From positions 1-64,000 of the forward strand of contig JAZQHC010000020.1 of the NCBI GenBank assembly GCA_045540335.1: 64,000 nucleotides of DNA, in the 5' to 3' direction. The position numbers and the translations under genes were made by a program. This DNA comes from RGIG7213 sp045540335. Lineage in GTDB: Bacteria; Bacillota; Clostridia; Oscillospirales; CAG-272. The notes beneath the pieces are model-generated. The model was not told the DNA's origin and ran no database searches. It saw only the letters and a program-made list of their open reading frames with translations. Shown here piece after piece: positions 26,329 to 35,804 of this stretch. The first letter of the stretch is position 1. Every line of letters begins with the position of its first letter.

Positions 26329-27197
26329 ATATACTTTTCAAACCTTTCGGGCAAGGGGCAGCTTAAAACTATCTTTTCTTCACTTACGGGGTGCGAAAAT
26401 TCCAATCCGCCGGCGTGAAGCATCATGGGGATATCTTCATCTGCACTGTATAAAACGTCACCGAGAATGGGTATGCCCATATATTGCATATGAACACGCA
26501 GTTGATGCGTTCTTCCCGTGTGGGGTATCAATTTTACAAGCGATATATCGTTTTTTTCCGACATTTTGAAATATTCCGTTTTTGCATATTTGCCCTCGTT
26601 ATCTTCGCATACGCACCGCAATATAACGCTTTGCTGATATCGGCGTATATTTTTTTCAATAAAGCCGTGCTGTGCACACTTGCCGTTAACCAGCGCAAAA
26701 TACGTTTTTTGAAAATTTCCGCTTTGCATATTTTTGCACAATCTTGCGCACGCAAACGATGTTTTTGCGCAAAGCACTATGCCGGATGTATCTTTATCAA
26801 GTCGGTTTACAGCGCGAAAAGCACAGCTTTCGCCCTTTTTGTTAAAATGGTGCATAAGCGCATTTGCAAGTGTATCCGTATAATGGTTGTGCGACGGGTG
26901 TGTGGGCATACCGTACGGTTTATTTAACGCTATTATATCCGCATCTTCGTAAATAATATCTATCGGCATATTAAAAGGCAGGATATTTTGCGGCATTTGA
27001 ACGTTATCCTTTAAGTCAAGGCACAAAATGTCGCCTTGGCGAAGAATATATCTTACCGTAACGTGCCGTTCGTTTACCGTAATACCGTTTTCCTTTTTCT
27101 TCAAGCGCGTTATTTCCGCAGAAGAAAGGGAAAGCTGCTGCCGCAACATATCGCGCAACAGCAGCCCGTCATACTTTTGTTCAATTACAATTTGCAA
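26325..27197 (-). CDS. RluA-family pseudouridine synthase
   Basis: A 290-residue RNA pseudouridine synthase. An S4-like N-terminal domain is followed by the catalytic motif VNRLDKDTSGIVLCAK (catalytic Asp in RLDKDTSG) and the C-terminal HTGRTHQLRVH.Q..G.PI.GD signature. The target could be 23S rRNA (RluC/RluD-like) or tRNA; sequence alone does not say. It sits between ilvE (gap of two bases) and the DUF3810 gene (overlap). Confidence 0.93.
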   Translation of the reverse strand: MQIVIEQKYDGLLLRDMLRQQLSLSSAEITRLKKKENGITVNERHVTVRYILRQGDILCLDLKDNVQMPQNILPFNMPIDIIYEDADIIALNKPYGMPTHPSHNHYTDTLANALMHHFNKKGESCAFRAVNRLDKDTSGIVLCAKTSFACARLCKNMQSGNFQKTYFALVNGKCAQHGFIEKNIRRYQQSVILRCVCEDNEGKYAKTEYFKMSEKNDISLVKLIPHTGRTHQLRVHMQYMGIPILGDVLYSADEDIPMMLHAGGLEFSHPVSEEKIVLSCPLPERFEKYI

Positions 27198-27199
27198 AA

Positions 27200-28270
27200 T
27201 TATTTAATTTTTACAGCCCAGCCGAAGGGATCTGCAACGGTGCCCCATTGGATTCCTGTAAGCGTATCGTAAAGCTTTTGTGATATTGCACCGATCTTAC
27301 CGTCGTTGATGACAGCTTTTTTGTATTCATCATCAAGCGAGCCAATCGGGGAAATAACTGCCGCAGTACCCGTACCAAACGCTTCTTTAAGCTCGCCTTT
27401 GTCGTATGCTTCATAAAGCTCATCTACCGATAAGGGACGTTCAGAAACCTTTACGCCCCAGCTTTTAAGAAGCTCGATACAAGAAGCCCTTGTAACACCG
27501 GGAAGGATGTTGCCTTCGTCAAGCGCAGGTGTAATAACTTCATCGCCGATAACGAAGAAAACGTTCATCGCACCAACCTCGTCGATATATTTTCTGTGGA
27601 TACCGTCAAGCCAGAGAACCTGCGAATAGCCAAGCTTATTTGCCTTTTCCTGACCCTTGAGGGATGCAGCGTAGTTGCCGCCTACCTTTGCAAAGCCTGT
27701 GCCGCCCTTTACTGCACGAACATATTCCCTTTCGATAAATATTTTAACGGGATTGATGCCCTCTGCATAGTACGCCGCAACGGGGGAAAGGATTATGCAG
27801 AAAAGGTAAGTGTGTGAGGGGTGAACGCCAAGCATGGGATCTGTTGCAATAATAAACGGTCTGATGTAAAGCGACGTGCCAACTTTAGTAGGTATCCAAT
27901 CTTCATCAAAAAGAACGGTTTCGGTAATAGCTTGAAGAACGTCCTCGGAAGGTATCTGCGGAACGCAAAGTCTGTCGCAGGTATTTGCCATACGTTCGAT
28001 ATTTTTCATCGGGCGGAAAAGCTGTACGCCGCCGTCGGGCGTTTTGTACGCCTTCATACCTTCAAACAATTCCTGTGCGTAGTGGAAAACCATTGCAGAG
28101 GGGTCCAAGGGAAGGGGCGCGTAGGGAACGATTCTTGCATCGTGCCAGCCCTTTTCCGTGCTGTAGTTCATAAGAAACATATGGTCTGTAAAATACTTTC
28201 CGAAGCCGAGATTATCGTAATCGGGTTTTACTTTGGGTTGTGTTGTTCTTTCCTTTTTGATGTTAAGCAT
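27200..28270 (-). CDS. ilvE: Branched-chain amino acid aminotransferase
   Basis: A 356-residue class IV PLP aminotransferase of the BCAT II group, acting on leucine, isoleucine and valine. It begins at ATG 28270 after AAGGAG and shows the family features GWHDARIVPYAPLPLDPSA, LFEGMKAY, GTSLYIRPF, and the PLP-lysine region VKGGTGFAKVGGNYAASL. Genes on both sides abut it (two-base gaps), so it is co-transcribed with unrelated housekeeping genes. Confidence 0.95.
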   Translation of the reverse strand: MLNIKKERTTQPKVKPDYDNLGFGKYFTDHMFLMNYSTEKGWHDARIVPYAPLPLDPSAMVFHYAQELFEGMKAYKTPDGGVQLFRPMKNIERMANTCDRLCVPQIPSEDVLQAITETVLFDEDWIPTKVGTSLYIRPFIIATDPMLGVHPSHTYLFCIILSPVAAYYAEGINPVKIFIEREYVRAVKGGTGFAKVGGNYAASLKGQEKANKLGYSQVLWLDGIHRKYIDEVGAMNVFFVIGDEVITPALDEGNILPGVTRASCIELLKSWGVKVSERPLSVDELYEAYDKGELKEAFGTGTAAVISPIGSLDDEYKKAVINDGKIGAISQKLYDTLTGIQWGTVADPFGWAVKIK

Positions 28271-28272
28271 TT

Positions 28273-28914
28273 TTATATCTCCTTAATTTCAAAATATTTC
28301 TTTAAAAAATCACTTAAAATTGATGCTATCCTTTTATATCCGAAAACGGTGGGATGCACACCGTCGCGCAAAAAAGCTACGTGGTTTGATTCGTTTATGC
28401 CGGACAAAACGCGCATATCGCACAGAATGAAGCCCGTTTTTTCGGAAACATCTTTCATTGCTTTATAGTAGTCGTAAAGGGTATATCCTATTTCGTTTTT
28501 TTGCTGAAACGCCTGATATTTTTCGGTTCGCCCTTCATACTCGGAATATCGGTATATCGGGCTGACGTATATTATCGCGGCTTTCGGGTACATTTCAGAA
28601 AGGTGAAGCATACCCTTTCGCAAGCAACCGCAGAAATTATCAGCTATTCGGCTGTCGGTATTCCCTATCGGTACGCCGTAGTACCAATCGTTCGTTCCCG
28701 CCCATACTATTACCGCATCTACGTTTTCCAGCGGGGTGCTTTCCATTATCTTATCGTACACCGAATAAGGATATCCCGATGAAAATGCGGCGGCGTTTTC
28801 TGCATAATTTACCATTTCTTCGGCAAAAAGCAGATCTTGCAAATTTTTTTGATATCCGCCTGCGGAAAAATTCGTGGTAGAAATACTGTCACCGTATATT
28901 ACGCATTTTTTCAT
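28273..28914 (-). CDS. SGNH/GDSL-type hydrolase
   Basis: A 213-residue esterase-like protein. Block I has the catalytic Ser in IYGDSISTT, block III has the Asn in AGTNDW, and block V has the Asp-His pair in RDGVHPT. There is no signal peptide, so it is probably cytoplasmic or acts on intracellular intermediates. Its start overlaps the end of yfhO by four bases, which hints at a shared cell-envelope role such as deacylation or deacetylation of a glycan. Confidence 0.88.
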   Translation of the reverse strand: MKKCVIYGDSISTTNFSAGGYQKNLQDLLFAEEMVNYAENAAAFSSGYPYSVYDKIMESTPLENVDAVIVWAGTNDWYYGVPIGNTDSRIADNFCGCLRKGMLHLSEMYPKAAIIYVSPIYRYSEYEGRTEKYQAFQQKNEIGYTLYDYYKAMKDVSEKTGFILCDMRVLSGINESNHVAFLRDGVHPTVFGYKRIASILSDFLKKYFEIKEI

Positions 28915-31859
28915 GTATCCGTTTCACCTGCGGTATCGCTTTTCACTGCTTCTTCAGGCGGTGAAGCTTGATCGTTTTCGTTCGGCGTATCTTCGCTTTG
29001 CTGCACCTGTTCTGCTTCTTCGGCTGATTCTGCGGGGAAATCTATCGCGGTGCGAACCGCACTTAACAAATGCTGCTTGCGCTGTTTACGCACTTTATTA
29101 TCCTTTACCGCAAACATAATCAAGGCAACAATACCTACAACAGATGCCGCACCGCCCAAAAGGAAGCCTTGCGGGATATACGAAAGCTCTACTGTATGCT
29201 CGCCTTCGGTAATACTGAAGCACATTAGCGAATTAAGTGCCTTTTTCAATTCTACCTTTTTGCCATCTACTTTAACCGTCCACCCTTCATCATACGGGAT
29301 AGACGTAAACACGGTAGTATCACCCGATTTTATGTTCATCGTGCCTTTTATCTTTGTATCGCTGTATTCCTGTACCGTTATTTTACTTTCGGAAAGCGTA
29401 TTGAAGGCAGATTTGAACGTCTCTTCATCAAAATAGAAGATATAATCGTGATTGCAGTAAAAATACAGATCGTCTTCTTTAAGATTAAGCTGTACCGTTA
29501 TTTTATGGCCCTTTTCGTATTCGCCGAGATACAAAATAGAGTGCGTGTCATTCGTTAAATAAGAGCCCTTCGAAACGAATGATCCGGTTTCTGTGCCGGG
29601 CGCAAGATCTCTTACGCGAAGTGTCGTATCACGCGGATATTGCGACGGGAAGTGAATATATACGCTTCCATCTCTATCGGCGGTAAAGGTAAATTCCACC
29701 GTTCCCTTAGATGAACCTGTTACAGCGTACTTATAGTGTGTATATCCGCCTGCATAAGCTTCTCTTACACCTTCGGTCTTTTTATCCTCTATATCAACGG
29801 GAACGAATATTTCCGTTTCTTTGCCGACCATGGCGGAAACCATGCTGTTAAGAATATCGGGGGCGGAATATTCAAGCACCTTGCCCTCGTCATCCTTCGC
29901 CATGTAATCGTATTTTAAGATATTGTCGGATACGCCGTACAACATCGGCAAGGCGTATTTATTCATATACGCATAAAGCATATCAGGCGAGGTTTTATTG
30001 TCGCTTGTGGGATCCTCTCGCTTAACGATCTGCGAATATTCGGGCGGCATTTTGTTCGTTTTATCGGTTAAAACGTATTTTATTCCCAAAAGCGAATCGC
30101 CAACAGGGTTTGTGCCCACGTATTTCGACCAGTGCGATTTAGATGCGTAGCCCATTTTATTCAAAAGCTCTATAACCGAGGCGTTAAGCGTAGATGTGGA
30201 GCCTGATATGCCGCGCAGGCGCAACGTCATATTATCGTTTACCTTGCGGTGCGATGTTTTTTCCATTCTGTAAAGGGATATATCCCCCGTTTGAACGGTG
30301 TTCGTAATACCCTTCCAGCGTTCAAAATATTCTACGTAGCTTGTACGCGAGGAATAAAGAACGTCGTCGTGCAATTTAAACATATCGTAAACGCCGTTTA
30401 TAAACAGCTCCAAGCATACGACGCTGCACAAAACTATCGGAACAATGCGGCTGTTTTTCTTTGCAACACCCCACAAAAGGGCTGTTAACACACCTATCAT
30501 TATTATCCAGAACCAGATGGTAAGAAGAATGCCCGGTGTATATCCGCCGGATTTTTCAGCGGCGGTATAAAGCCAGTCAAACTCGCCATCTGTTTCAACC
30601 ATTTTCTGTATTAAAACGACAAGTATGCCAAGCACTGCGCCCGTGCCAAGAATCACGCGGTACATATGCGGCTTTAAGAAGCGGAATGCGTCGTACGCAA
30701 ACACAAGAACCAAAAAGCAGAACATAAAGCTGTAACGGTAATTAAGCCAGTTGGGGCGCTGCATACCGTGCCACAGAAGATCTATCGTAGAGCCTGTGAA
30801 GGAAAGTATCATAAACGCAAGTATGATACCGCCCATTATCTTTTGCCTGCCCCTTACCCTGTCTGTAACGAAATAAAGCGGCGAAAGCAACAGCGAAAGC
30901 AATCCGCAATATATAAACGGAAGTCCTTCGGGCCTTACCGTATCGTATGAATTGGGCATCATCTGCGTTAATATTTCGAGAAAATCGAATTTTGCAGAGA
31001 AGGTAAACGAAGGGTTTGAAAAATCGTCTTTTCCGAACGAAAGCGAATAGTACGTCGGCAATATGATCACCGCGGCTATTGCGGCGGCTATTGCTGAAAA
31101 AATGATAAATTTATAAAACGTAAAGAAAAATCTTGCAAAATCAGATGCTTTATACTTCGAAAGGAAGTAATAAAGGTAGTACACCACAACGAAGATAGCA
31201 ATCATAAAGCCGATATAGAAGTTTGCAATAAATGCAAGTGCCAACGTAACGGTGTAAAGCAAAAATCTTCCGCGGTCTATCAGCGATTCAAGCCCTAAAA
31301 GTATCAACGGCAGATAGATCAACGCATCCATCCACATCGTGTTGTGCGCGTAAACGAAGGCATAGCTTGAAAGCGCGTACATACAAGAAAACATTATTAC
31401 GTTTAACGGCTGCGAAGGGCGCGTTTTGTGCAGATAGTATCCAAACGTAAAGCCCATGCTTCCGCATTTAAGAAGCGTCATCGCAAGAAGTGCTTCGGTA
31501 ATACCGTCTTCAGGAAAAAACACGGTAAGAATAGCAAACGGGCTTGCCACGTAATACGCGTAAATACCCGAAAATTCGCCCGAAAGTGCCCTGTACCACG
31601 TATAAAACGGCGACGATTCGCCTTGGAACACATCTCTCATCGCTTCGAAAAAGTACACGTATTGCCCGTTAAGGTCCAACACCAAAACGGAATTCTGCCC
31701 GAAAGGATATACCCCCCTGATAATAAATATCAGCCACATTATAAGCAAGGGCAGTAAAAAGCACGCGGCAAGATACAATTTAGGCGAATTATACACCTGT
31801 TTTACCCTTGATAAAAACGCAGTAAGATATTTGTTTTTGTTAAATTGCGTTAATTCCAA
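28911..31859 (-). CDS. YfhO-family membrane protein (GT-C fold)
   Basis: A 982-residue membrane protein. About a dozen helices fill residues ~30-480, a long outer beta-rich region follows (~490-880), then a final helix (~893-910) and a charged, acidic tail. YfhO/GtcA-associated proteins of Firmicutes are polytopic glycosyltransferase-like enzymes linked to decoration of lipoteichoic acid or other envelope polymers. The signature FIIRGVYPFG and the DLNGQY motif near the first loop are typical. It starts 23 bases after dusB in the same operon. Confidence 0.88.
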   Translation of the reverse strand: MELTQFNKNKYLTAFLSRVKQVYNSPKLYLAACFLLPLLIMWLIFIIRGVYPFGQNSVLVLDLNGQYVYFFEAMRDVFQGESSPFYTWYRALSGEFSGIYAYYVASPFAILTVFFPEDGITEALLAMTLLKCGSMGFTFGYYLHKTRPSQPLNVIMFSCMYALSSYAFVYAHNTMWMDALIYLPLILLGLESLIDRGRFLLYTVTLALAFIANFYIGFMIAIFVVVYYLYYFLSKYKASDFARFFFTFYKFIIFSAIAAAIAAVIILPTYYSLSFGKDDFSNPSFTFSAKFDFLEILTQMMPNSYDTVRPEGLPFIYCGLLSLLLSPLYFVTDRVRGRQKIMGGIILAFMILSFTGSTIDLLWHGMQRPNWLNYRYSFMFCFLVLVFAYDAFRFLKPHMYRVILGTGAVLGILVVLIQKMVETDGEFDWLYTAAEKSGGYTPGILLTIWFWIIMIGVLTALLWGVAKKNSRIVPIVLCSVVCLELFINGVYDMFKLHDDVLYSSRTSYVEYFERWKGITNTVQTGDISLYRMEKTSHRKVNDNMTLRLRGISGSTSTLNASVIELLNKMGYASKSHWSKYVGTNPVGDSLLGIKYVLTDKTNKMPPEYSQIVKREDPTSDNKTSPDMLYAYMNKYALPMLYGVSDNILKYDYMAKDDEGKVLEYSAPDILNSMVSAMVGKETEIFVPVDIEDKKTEGVREAYAGGYTHYKYAVTGSSKGTVEFTFTADRDGSVYIHFPSQYPRDTTLRVRDLAPGTETGSFVSKGSYLTNDTHSILYLGEYEKGHKITVQLNLKEDDLYFYCNHDYIFYFDEETFKSAFNTLSESKITVQEYSDTKIKGTMNIKSGDTTVFTSIPYDEGWTVKVDGKKVELKKALNSLMCFSITEGEHTVELSYIPQGFLLGGAASVVGIVALIMFAVKDNKVRKQRKQHLLSAVRTAIDFPAESAEEAEQVQQSEDTPNENDQASPPEEAVKSDTAGETDT

Positions 31860-31882
31860 ATTCTTGTCCTTTCCTTTCCGGT

Positions 31883-32851
31883 TTATTGTGCTTTTTGCAA
31901 AGCATCTTCAAGTATTTGCACCATTTCTTCTTTTGTTTCCGCACGGTTTATCAACACCCTTACGGCACTTCCGCCGCGTATGCCCTTAAGATACCAGGCG
32001 GCGTGCTTTCTTGATTCAAGAACGCCTATGCGGCCTTTTTTATCGGCAAGCGCACAGACGTGAACGATTGCCGCCTCTATCCGCTGTGCATCCGTTGGCC
32101 TTTGGTACGGCGCATTTTGCATTTTTGCCGCTATTTCGGAAAAGATAAACGGATCGCCCTCTGCCGCGCGGCCTATTGCACCGCCGTCGCACTTTGTATA
32201 TTGCAATATACGTATAAAATCGTCCGCACAGGCAATATCGCCGTTCGCAATAACGGGGATAGACACGTCACTTTTCACACGGGCAATAATATCGTAATCA
32301 ACGGTGCCGTCGATATACATATCCTCGCGCGTTCTTCCGTGAACGCACACGGCGCTTGCGCCGCATTCCTGCGCGATCTTAGCAATTTCGGGCGCGTTTT
32401 TATGTGCCTTATCGTATCCTGCGCGTATCTTTACCGTTACAGGGCATGCAGATGCCTTCACGACCTCGGTAACGATATTTGCAACAAGCAACGGCGAACG
32501 CATCAGCGCACAGCCGTCGTTACCGCCGACGATCTTTTTAACAGGGCAACCCATATTTATATCAATAGCGCACGGCGGAACCTGCATACGTGAAAGCGCG
32601 TGCGCCGCCTCTGCCATCATTTGCGGATCGTGCCCAAAGATTTGAACGGCGCAAGGCCCTTCATCGGGTGATATTTCCGCAATTTCAAATGTTTTTTTAT
32701 CTCCGTAATGAAGTGCGGCGGCAGAAACCATTTCCGTAGTCATATATTCTGCGCCGTACTTTTTATATATCTTTCGTGAGCAGATGTCGGTTACCCCTGC
32801 CATCGGCGCAAGAAAAATACCGTATTTCAATTCTATATTTGCAATTTTCAT
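31883..32851 (-). CDS. dusB: tRNA-dihydrouridine synthase DusB
   Basis: A 322-residue FMN enzyme that reduces uridines in the tRNA D-loop. It starts with LAPMAGVTDICSRKI and contains INMGCPVKKI with the catalytic Cys (about 103) in the NxGCP motif and the FMN-binding VHGRTREDMY and IANGDI stretches. A small hairpin (ACACTC/GAGTGT) lies right before the start codon, where a ribosome site would be expected. It is the first gene of the six-gene leftward operon. Confidence 0.94.
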   Translation of the reverse strand: MKIANIELKYGIFLAPMAGVTDICSRKIYKKYGAEYMTTEMVSAAALHYGDKKTFEIAEISPDEGPCAVQIFGHDPQMMAEAAHALSRMQVPPCAIDINMGCPVKKIVGGNDGCALMRSPLLVANIVTEVVKASACPVTVKIRAGYDKAHKNAPEIAKIAQECGASAVCVHGRTREDMYIDGTVDYDIIARVKSDVSIPVIANGDIACADDFIRILQYTKCDGGAIGRAAEGDPFIFSEIAAKMQNAPYQRPTDAQRIEAAIVHVCALADKKGRIGVLESRKHAAWYLKGIRGGSAVRVLINRAETKEEMVQILEDALQKAQ

Positions 32852-33017
32852 ATTTACACTCGTTTAGAGTGTATCAAAAAAATGTGAATTTAGTGTTACA
32901 TCGCACCATAAATATTTTTAATCATTATAATAAACGCGCAAAAAATATATTATAACGGGCATTGCAAGCACAAAAGCACTTGCTTATGAAACAAAAAAGC
33001 TTTAAAAAGACAAAAAA

Positions 33018-33050
33018 ATCACCCCGTTTGTATGGCAAAAACGGGGTGAT
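33018..33050 (-). terminator. Intrinsic terminator after rpsO
   Basis: On the minus strand the stem ATCACCCCGTTT / AAACGGGGTGAT is followed by a run of seven T. Confidence 0.92.
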
Positions 33051-33059
33051 CGTGTTTTC

Positions 33060-33326
33060 TTATTTTCTGATACCGAGTTTGTCGATAATTGCGCGGTATC
33101 TGTTGATATCCTTCTTCATAAGGTAGTTAAGAAGGTTTCTTCTTTGACCAACCATTTTAAGAAGACCTCTTCTGGAGTGGTGGTCGTTTTTGTTTACTTT
33201 GAGGTGTTCGTTAAGCGTGTTGATTCTTTTTGTAAGAATAGCTACTTGAACTTCGGGCGAGCCTGTGTCGCTTTCGTGTATTTTGTATTCGGAAATGATT
33301 TGTTGTTTTTCTTCTTTAAGAAGCAT
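33060..33326 (-). CDS. rpsO: 30S ribosomal protein S15
   Basis: An 88-residue S15, the early-binding protein of the 30S platform. The signature ESDTGSPEVQVAILT and DHHSRRGLLKMVGQRRNLLNYL is intact. I place the start at ATG 33326 after AAAGGTG; the frame extends 13 codons further but without support. It has its own promoter, a ~110-base leader and its own terminator. No pnp gene is adjacent, unlike the common arrangement. Confidence 0.97.
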   Translation of the reverse strand: MLLKEEKQQIISEYKIHESDTGSPEVQVAILTKRINTLNEHLKVNKNDHHSRRGLLKMVGQRRNLLNYLMKKDINRYRAIIDKLGIRK

Positions 33327-33440
33327 TGTAATATTCACCTTTCTTATTTTAAAGTCGTAATACAAGGCATACGGCGGGTGATACGCGCCTTTGGTGTGCG
33401 CCTTGTTTCCCGTAAACCGTGTATTCGCGTGCCATACCGA
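33327..33440 (-). promoter_or_regulatory. rpsO 5' leader, possible S15 autoregulatory RNA
   Basis: The transcript should begin near 33440 and run about 113 bases before the S15 start. The leader is G/C-richer than other intergenic DNA here and contains complementary blocks such as GGCGCACACC/GGCGCG and CACGGTTTACGGG. S15 represses its own mRNA through leader structures in several phyla. The specific fold here is inferred. Confidence 0.4.
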
Positions 33441-33445
33441 GATGT

Positions 33446-33474
33446 ATTATACCACGCGAAAACAAATTTGTAAA
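33446..33474 (-). promoter_or_regulatory. SigA promoter for rpsO
   Basis: Minus strand TTTACA (33469-33474), 17 bases, TATAAT (33446-33451). Confidence 0.8.
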
Positions 33475-33505
33475 TACCTTTTTTTAAAAAAACACAAATA
33501 AATTC

Positions 33506-33534
33506 TTGCCATATGCGCGTTTTTATGATATACT
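33506..33534 (+). promoter_or_regulatory. SigA promoter for the GNAT gene
   Basis: TTGCCA (33506-33511), 17 bases, TATACT (33529-33534), 25 bases before the ATG. Confidence 0.7.
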
Positions 33535-33559
33535 GTTTACGTTTTAAAGGGGGAGTAAT

Positions 33560-34045
33560 ATGAAAATGTATTTAAGAAAAGCAACCGTTTCGGAAAAAGA
33601 TACTGTTTGGTCGCTTTACAAAAGCGTTATCGGTGAAAACGGCTGTGCGTGGGATGAAAGCTACCCCGGGAAAACAGAGCTTCAAACAGATTTTGAAACT
33701 GAAAATATATACGTTTACGTTTTGGAAGAACGAATAATAGGCGCAGTATCCGTAATTCACAAAAACGAGCTTGACGGCTTTGATTTTTGGCAAGTAAACG
33801 ACGGAAATCAAAAGGAATTTGCACGTGTCGTTATAGACAAGCGTTACCAAGGCAACGGATATGCCGCCGCAATGGTAGGCGAGCTGATTTCTTTGTTAAA
33901 AAAAGAAAATTGCTCTTCACTTCATATTTTAGTGGCAAAATGCAATACGGCAGCGCAAAAAACGTATCAAAAGCTTGGTTTTCAGATACGCGGCGAATGT
34001 AAAGAGTACGGCATTTTCTACTATGCTTGCGAGCTTGTATTATAA
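33560..34045 (+). CDS. GNAT-family N-acetyltransferase
   Basis: A 161-residue acetyltransferase. The acetyl-CoA loop is seen in RVVIDKRYQGNGYAAAMVGELI (the Q-x-x-G-x-G/A type), followed by NTAAQKTYQKLGFQIRGE, the usual beta4-alpha4 end of the fold. The acceptor (small molecule, peptide or protein) is unknown. The ATG follows GGGGGAG. It is a single gene, flanked on the right by a hairpin-repeat cluster. Confidence 0.88.
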   Translation: MKMYLRKATVSEKDTVWSLYKSVIGENGCAWDESYPGKTELQTDFETENIYVYVLEERIIGAVSVIHKNELDGFDFWQVNDGNQKEFARVVIDKRYQGNGYAAAMVGELISLLKKENCSSLHILVAKCNTAAQKTYQKLGFQIRGECKEYGIFYYACELVL

Positions 34046-34113
34046 CATAAAGTCCACGGTTCCACATTCGCCATACAGCAATATTAAAAAAAGCTCGCTG
34101 TAAGGTGCGCTTT

Positions 34114-34191
34114 GCTTCATGGCGGCAACGCCGCCGCTTCATAGAAGCCGTAGGGCTTCTGCTTCATATTCGCCAACGGCGAATGCTTCAT
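34114..34191. repeat. Hairpin array A: three hairpins between four GCTTCAT spacers
   Basis: The heptamer GCTTCAT occurs at 34114, 34136, 34161 and 34185. Between the copies lie three perfect short hairpins: GGCGGC-aac-GCCGCC, AGAAGCC-gta-GGGCTTCT and ATTCGCC-aac-GGCGAAT. Each has a different stem but the same size and a three-base loop. The layout matches the arrays at 47995-48075 and 54905-55080. No protein is encoded. Confidence 0.75.
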
Positions 34192-34201
34192 TACCCAAAA
34201 A

Positions 34202-34241
34202 TACCACCCGAAAAAGAAACTTATTTCTTCTTCGGGTGGTT
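34202..34241. terminator. Intrinsic terminator between GNAT and trkH
   Basis: CCACCCGAAAAAGAAA / TTCTTCTTCGGGTGG stem followed by TTTTGTTTT; usable from both sides by the converging genes. Confidence 0.85.
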
Positions 34242-34338
34242 TTGTTTTATAAAATAACAAGCAGGTAATTTGTACAGCAAATGCTTCTTGTTTTACAGAA
34301 ACACTTCCTTATACAGCATAGGCTTGCACAACGTTTTT

Positions 34339-35793
34339 TTACATCTTTTTCCACGCATCTGCGGTGAAAAGCGCAAGAATGGGAAATATTTCAAGCCTGC
34401 CCGCAAGCATATCAAATATCAGCACAAGCTTTGAAAGCACGCTGAATTGGCTGTAATTTGCCGCAGGGCCAACCGCTTCAAAGCCGGGACCCACGTTGTT
34501 AAAGCACGCCATAACCGCAGAAAGATTAGTGGTAACGGAAAAACCGTCTATCGAAACGATAATGAAGCTTATCACCACGATAACAACATACGCAATAAGA
34601 TACGTACCGATAGAATATATTATCTTTTCATCTACTATCTGGCAGTTATTTTTTATAACCTGTACCTTTTGCGGGCGTATCGTTTGCTTTACGCTTCGCG
34701 CAAAGCTTTTAAATATCAACACCACGCGCGATAGCTTTATTCCGCCCGCGGTGCTTCCCGCGCACGCACCCGTCATCATAAGGCACAAAAGCACGGCTTT
34801 TGAAAACGACGGCCACGTATCGTAATTCGTTGTGGCGTATCCCGTGGTAGTAATAACGCTTGCAACCTGAAAAAGACTGTGGCGCAGGGCTTCAGAAAAA
34901 GTATCGTACATTCCGCGTACATCAAGTACTATAAGTATAACTGCAGAAAAAACCATACCGATATAAAGCCTTAATTCGCTGTTATGAAAAACATCCTTAA
35001 AGCGGCGCACCAGAAGCAAATAAAAGCAACCGAAATTAACACCGAAAAGCAACATGAATACAGCACATACGTTTTGTATGTACGGGCTGTGCGATGCTAT
35101 ACTGTCTGATCTTATACCGAATCCGCCGGTGCCCGCTGTGCCAAACGCGGTGCATACTGCCTCGAACAGGGACATTCCGCCAAGCAAAAGAAAAACTATA
35201 TTCACCAAGGTAAGCACTATGTAAAGCAAATAAAGTATTTTTGCGTTTTTTTTCATACGCGGAACTATTTTGCCTACAGTAGGCCCCGGGCTTTCTGCAC
35301 GAAGCAAGTGCATAGACGAGCCGTTATTTTTATTTCCCGCAGGGGCTATTGCTAAAAGAAATACAAGCACGCCCATTCCGCCTACCCAATGGCTGAACGA
35401 ACGCCAGTACAAGCTGCCCCTTGTTAAAGCCTCAACATTTTCCACAACTGATGCGCCCGTTGTGGAAAAGCCCGAAACCATTTCGAAAAAAGCGTCTATA
35501 AAATTCGGTATCTCGCCCGACAAACAGAATGGCAAGCATCCCAGCAAACTCATAAAAATCCATGCAAGGGCAACGGAAACGACGCCCTCTTTTGCAAAAA
35601 GATTCTTTTTTTCGTTTCGACAAAGCAGCATTCCGCCCACCGAAATAAGCAAAATTATCGCCACGGTTACCGCAAAGGCAGATGCCGTGCGATAATCGCC
35701 GTCTATAAAGCACAGTATAAGGGCAGGCACCATAAACACCGCTTCAAAGGAAAGTATCTGGCTTATAATGCGCCCGACCGTTTTATAATTCAT
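34339..35793 (-). CDS. trkH: TrkH/KtrB-family potassium channel subunit
   Basis: A 484-residue polytopic membrane protein. It contains the repeated pore loops of the Trk/Ktr family, e.g. MVSGFSTTGASVV, FGTAGTGGFGIRSDS, SVITTTGYATTNYDTWP and NNVGPGFEAVGP. With TrkA it imports potassium using the ion gradient. The gene begins 12 bases after trkA and closes the dapA-HAD-trkA-trkH operon. Confidence 0.94.
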   Translation of the reverse strand: MNYKTVGRIISQILSFEAVFMVPALILCFIDGDYRTASAFAVTVAIILLISVGGMLLCRNEKKNLFAKEGVVSVALAWIFMSLLGCLPFCLSGEIPNFIDAFFEMVSGFSTTGASVVENVEALTRGSLYWRSFSHWVGGMGVLVFLLAIAPAGNKNNGSSMHLLRAESPGPTVGKIVPRMKKNAKILYLLYIVLTLVNIVFLLLGGMSLFEAVCTAFGTAGTGGFGIRSDSIASHSPYIQNVCAVFMLLFGVNFGCFYLLLVRRFKDVFHNSELRLYIGMVFSAVILIVLDVRGMYDTFSEALRHSLFQVASVITTTGYATTNYDTWPSFSKAVLLCLMMTGACAGSTAGGIKLSRVVLIFKSFARSVKQTIRPQKVQVIKNNCQIVDEKIIYSIGTYLIAYVVIVVISFIIVSIDGFSVTTNLSAVMACFNNVGPGFEAVGPAANYSQFSVLSKLVLIFDMLAGRLEIFPILALFTADAWKKM

Positions 35794-35804
35794 AATAACA
35801 CCGA

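Noticed and set aside
34114..34191. CRISPR array
   Set aside because: Repeats are 7 bases with hairpins in between; too short, and the spacers are palindromic.
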